The translations under genes and the position numbers were made by a program. A stretch of DNA of 64,000 nt from Nocardia sp. XZ_19_385. GTDB lineage: Bacteria > Actinomycetota > Actinomycetes > Mycobacteriales > Mycobacteriaceae. The notes below the pieces were generated by a model. It worked only from the letters and a program-made list of their open reading frames with translations. It was not told the origin of the DNA and did not search any database. The stretch spans positions 1,984,001 to 2,048,000 of the forward strand of contig NZ_JACVEE010000002.1 of NCBI RefSeq assembly GCF_015355755.1, given 5' to 3'. Shown piece after piece: positions 36,001 to 42,000 of this stretch (the stretch's first letter is position 1; every line of letters begins with the position of its first letter).

Positions 36001-39000
36001 CGGTGTGGTCGTCACCGGTGTCGGCGATCCCAACACTCCGCTGCCCGCCGATGACCTGCGGATCGGCAAAGATCCGTCGAATCATGATCCGGCCCAACCA
36101 GATTCGGATGTGTTCGAGGACGCGCCGCGAACCCACCGGATCCAACGCGTGCCGCAGGCGCCCGACCCGCTACTGGGTCCGCCGGTCATCGGCCCGTCCG
36201 CCGCCGCCGCTCACCCGGTATGGGCGCTGCTGGCCCGCACCGAGATCGGCCGCGAAGCCATGGAGGTCCTGCACAACGCCGGTGCACAGGTTCGGTTCGG
36301 TGATCGAGACGCCTTCAACGGACGCCTCCGTACGATCATGGTGAGTACCACCGAGCCCAGCAGGAATCCTCGCGATGACGACCCTGGCGACGTGAGCGAT
36401 CAGGAAATTCCGCCGCCACGGGGTCTGATCAGCATCGCCGAAAAGGTGCTGGAGCAAGCGGCGCGCGTGCAGGCGATCGCGGCCGGGGCGGTGGAGACCG
36501 AGCCGATGCTGATCCAGCGGATGGAACGCGACGTCTTCGTGTCGCAGTGGATGCGTGCGGAGGCCACCGCGATCGGCTGGCGTAGCGAGTTCGATGAGCA
36601 GGTACGGGCCGGTTTCGCCCGCACCGATCAGCTCGGCGCCGACGAATTCGATACGGGCATCCAGGAAGCGCTGTTCGCTCACTACCGTGCCGCGTACAAC
36701 GGTGCACTGGTGGCGCCGGACGCCGATGCCGCCAGCATTCGCCGGGAGGCCGGGGTCGAAGCTCTGCTGGCGATCGAGGACGCCGATATGCGCGCTGCCA
36801 TCGAACACGAGTGGGAGAAACGGCAGCACAGCGCTGGTGCCATAGAGCTGTCCGTAGAGCAGGTTCGGGAACGGCAACGGCTGATGCGGGAGCACTTGGC
36901 GCTAGGCCGGGAGATCGAAGCCCTCGAGACGGTCTGGGAGCAGGTGTACAGCCGGATCACTCTGCCCGCCGACGGAGTCTGGGCGGCGCCTGCCACCAGC
37001 GATCTGGTCCGGCAGCTGCGCCACGCCGTGCGCGCGATCAACGGCGCCTACCAGGGTGTGACGCCCTTCAACTGGAGCCCGGCGCTGCGACAGCAGATGG
37101 GTGCGCTGACCGAGCTCACCGAGCTGTGGCAACAGGCACAGGCGCGCCGTGCGGCGATCGACCACGCCATCAGCGACATCAACGGCATGCCGCGCCAGCA
37201 CATCGAGGTGCCGGAAGCTGATCTGCGGATCACCGATCGACAGGCGTTGCCCTCGCTGGATGATCTCGCGGCCGACCAAATGCGAACCGCTCGAGGGGGA
37301 TTGGAGCAGACCGAGGCGGGTCGCGCTGCCCTCCGCACGCTGGAGCGACTGCAGGTGCGTGTGCGATTCAGCTTCGATCGGCCCGGTGCCACCGACGGCC
37401 GCCGCGACCTCCCGCGCACACTGGGCTATGACGCCACCACCAACACAATCGTGCTGCCGTTCAGCCTCGGCGGCCGGGTGCGGGCCGGTCAACTGGTCGC
37501 GGCGGCCTACCTCGCGGAGCAGGCGCAGTCGGGATCCAGTGACGCGCTGGCCGGGTTGACGCAATCGCGAGACGACTACGTGCAGGGGATGCTCGTTCAG
37601 CACGCCGAGGCCGCGGCCCGCCGGCTGCACCATCTGCGCGAGACGCCGAACCGGGCCCGCTATGCCGGCGACTCGCTGGAGCGCGTCTACAACGCCGCCT
37701 ACGACCGGGCCGAAAACCTGCTGCGCAACGCCTACCAGGTGCAATCGAACTATGAGGGGCTCGGCAGCGAAGCGCACGTGCCGAACTCGGCGGTGCAGGC
37801 GGTGGCCTACCGGGCTGCCGTTCGGGCGGTCCGGGGGGGATTGGCCGAGCACGGACCGCTGCTCGAAGGTCTCGATCTGGAGAGCTTCTTCGCCGCGGAA
37901 TGGGATCGCGCACATGGTATTTCGCCGGTGGAAGAGTCCGGTGTGGCAACTCCCGACGCCGCCGTGGCGGAGCCGGACAGCGCCGCCGCGATCCCCGAGG
38001 CGCTGCTGGACGCGCGTGCCCGGCAGTTCGTGGAAGACATCACCTGGCTGCGGGGGCTACGGGCCGCGGGCCGGTTCGTACCCAGCGGCCCAGCCGAAAA
38101 GGCTTATCTGGCGGCCGGTCCCGACGCCGACGTGGACGAGCGGGTCGACGCCGTGCGTGCCTACCTCGCCGAGACCGGCTTGCATGACGCCGAGATCGCC
38201 TTCGAACTGGCGAGCTCCGCGCACGACTATCTGAGCGCCCGGTTGCCCTGGGAGACCGGCCCCGCCCCGGACGCAGCAGTCGACCCACTCGACGCGGCTC
38301 TCGCGGCGGCCGAGGCCGGCCCGGTCGAGCCGACGGCGGCTCTCGACGACGCCACCTTCGGCCAGGCTATGGCTTTTGTCCTTGGCGACGCCGGAGGGAA
38401 ACGGCTCTTCGAGACAGGGCCGTTCGCCGATCGCTTCGTCCTGCTCCGGGACCCTGTCGGCATCAGTAGGCCGTATCTACTGGTCCTGGCCGAACTCGGC
38501 GGGCATCTCGACATCTTGCACGAGCTGGAAATCGCACATCCTGAGTGGACCGGTGTGCTCTGGCGAGGAACGCACCATGTCGAATATTATTCGGTCACAC
38601 AACGATCCGACGGCACGGTCGACGTCGTGGATCTGCGGCCGGAGCAGGCCGAGGGCATGTATCGCGCGGCGGGCTACGACGAGGTCGCGCCCCAGATGCT
38701 GGATCAATATCTGAACTATCGGCTGCGTAGTGAGACGGATCCGGAGTTCGACTTCGAGCTCGGAATTCAGCAATGGCTGGCCCAACTCGGGGAGTCCGCG
38801 TTCCTCGGCACCGGCGATACCAACGGCCGGCTGGTCCACGACTATCACTGGCTCGGCTTCCAGATGACCGAGTCTGATCCGTCGATTACCGAGCCCCATC
38901 CGGCCGCCGCCGCCCGCCGGCTGGTCACCCGGCAGGTGGCGCTGCCGATTCGCGAGTACGGCGAGACTTCCCGGCCGCCGGGCAGAATCGTTGAACAGAT

Positions 39001-42000
39001 CTTGCCTATCGCGGCAGACCACTTCGTCCTGCGGCTGCAAGCCGACGGCGCGGGCGGCTGGCGGGTCGCCCCGCCCACCACCTCCGGACATCCCGCCGAT
39101 GTGCTCGCGCGGTGGTTCGAAGGCACGGCGGGCACCGACCCGAAGGAATTGACCGAGCGGATCGCCCGGATTCTGCTGGACGGATCGGCCCCGTTGTCGC
39201 CGCACGTCACTCCCGGAATGATCCAGTCGCGCACGCCCCGGGCCGAGCTGGGCAGCGCGGCGTCCAGTGCCGATCCTGCGTCACCCAAGGCTGTCGAGCC
39301 CGATCGCGGCAGCACCGAGCCCGAGCGCCCGAGCCCCGAGCGGAAGGGCTTCTTCCGGCGCTTCACCGACCGCTTCGGGCGCTCGGCCGAACCGGCGCCG
39401 GGCCCGGACCCGAGCGCACTGAGCGGACAACAGGCCGGACCACCGCCGCCTTCGGCCCAGCCGCACGACGGTGGGTATCGCGATGCCTCCGCATACGGCA
39501 CCGTCGACGGAGGCTCGAGTTTCACCACCCCCGATCTCGGTGTTCCGCAACAGGTGTCGCAGCCCGAAGACTGCGTCATGTTCACCATGCGCACCGGCAA
39601 GGAGAACGGGCTCGACGTCACCGTGCCGACCGAAGCCAAGCTTTCGGGCCGGACGGCGACCGAGGTGGAAGAGGAGTATGCGGGCGGCCGGATGGACCTC
39701 GTCGGTTCCCTGGACCGGATCTACGACCGCCTGATGAATCCCGGGGATCCGGCGACCTCGATGCTGGTCTTCGAGGAATTCTCGATCGGCGATATGGACG
39801 TCGCCCACATGACGATGTGGCAGCTGCGCAACGGCAAGGTCATGGTCAGCGATCTCAATGTCGACAATGGCGCCTGGCGGGAGTACGTGCCCGGTAGCGA
39901 GTCACTCGACGTGCACATGCGCTCCGCGATCGTCTACCTGGCCAACGGCAAACCGCTGTTGCCCACCGCCGTGTACGACGCCGACCCGGCCGCCCACCCG
40001 AATGCGCTCATCACCCACAACGAGGATGAGATCGCGAATGCCGAGACGCAGTCCGCGATCCCGACGCCTCCGGTCCCACACGAACCGACCCTGATCGACA
40101 GTGACTCCGCGGTCAGCGTCCCGGGCGCCACCGGACTCGGCACGCTCGCGCGCCAGCACATGCTCCGGGACAACTACCCGCCCGAGGCCTTCGACATCGA
40201 ACAGGTCAACGACCCAGCCACCAAGGACACGGCTTTCGACAGCGTCTACGAGATCATCGACCGGGTCAGTGGCAAGGTCAAGCTCCTGGTCATCGCCGAA
40301 AAGGGCCCGGGCGAGGAACTGAAAGTCCGGGCCGGGGCGCAGGGGCTGCACTATCGGGAAGGCACCCGCGGCTATTTCGATGCCACGATCGAGGCAATGC
40401 GGAACTCCCAGTCCGAAGTCGACCGTAGGCTGGCCCGGCATCTCACCGACCCGGGATCCAGAACGATCGAATATGTGCTGGTGCGGGCGCAGGTCAGTCA
40501 GGTAACGGTGGACGGAGTCGGCACCCAGGAACTTCTCGACGCGTACGAAAGCCGGCAGTTCGACATCGATCAGCCGGTGGCGCATGCGCCGGTCGACCCG
40601 ATGGCCCTGACCAGCGCCAATGTCGTCGCGCTCGACGACTACATCTCCACCAGCCACTACGCGATCAACACATACAACCTCGATAAGGGAAGTTTCACGC
40701 CGGAGGCCGCGAACGACCTCGAGGCTCGTTCCCTGGCGATTTCCGCAGCATTGGCGAAGCTGCCCCCACACCCCGGCATCGTGCTGCGCGGGGTTGATCT
40801 GTCGGACGAACAGCTGGCGAAGTATCGGCCGGGCGCAGTGGTGACCGAGCCATTCTTCGTCAGCACATCGATCAGCAGACCCAGCCTCGGAAACACCCGA
40901 TTCGTCATCGAACACCGAACCGGGAAATACCTTGTACCGGTAGGGATGCCGCTGCTCGAGGACGAAGTGCTCTTCGACCGCAACACTCGTTTCGAGGTCG
41001 TCGGCCACCAGGTCATCGACGGTGTCGACCACATCAAGCTCCGGGAGGTGTGGGCGGATCAGCCCGGCAACGGGGTCGCCCGCTTCTACCTCAACAACGT
41101 CAGCGCCCATTACAACGACGCCGACTACGACGCCCTGGCCGCGCAGTTGCCCCGCATCCTGGCGCCCGGTGCGCACATCGAAACCCAATGGGACAGCAGC
41201 GGCCACATCCAGGGCGACCGCCTGCTACTCGCCATCAACCGGGTGCTGCCGCCCTCGGACGCCGCCGCCTTCCAGATCGCCGAGCAAAGCACCTCCCGCG
41301 GCGGCGCGGCCACCGATCGTATGGTGATCGTCTTTCGCCCGGCCAGGCCGGATTCCGCGGCCGAGACCCAGACCGCGATCCCGGTGCCTGGCACGCCCGT
41401 GATGCCCCACGAGCCGACCATGATCGACACCAGCGCGGTCGCCGAGGAGCAGAACGAGCAGGCACAAACGCTGCCCGGTGTCGCGCTGCCCGGTACTGCT
41501 GACGCCACGCCGGGTCAACAGCAATTCGTGTCGGGACCCACTGCGGAATCGAGTGATTCGAGCCAGGGCGGACCGAAGCCGTTGCCGCCAACCCAGATTC
41601 TGCCTACGACACCGGCGGATCCGACGGTGGTCCAAAACAGCGAGACTCCACAGTATTTCGACGAGGATGCATCGCTGCCGAAACTGTTCGTGCCGGATCC
41701 ATCGACCGAAGGCCCGGAGGTCCTCGGCCCCGAGGAGACCGTCTTCGGCGGGGAACCGGAGTACCTCGACAGTTCTCTTACCGCGTCCCCAGCGGACAGC
41801 GTGCTGCCCATCGCCCCCGAAACCCTTTCCGGCTTCGGCGAATTCCATGGCAGCGCCCGCCTCGCGAACGAGGGCACGCTGACGCCGAAGACCGCCCGGC
41901 AGCTGGTGGAGAAGATGCTCCGCCCGATCATGCCCGCGCAGACCGCCTGGCATCGTGACAACCACGAGTTCCTGTTGCCGACCGGCGGCCGGGTCCAGTT

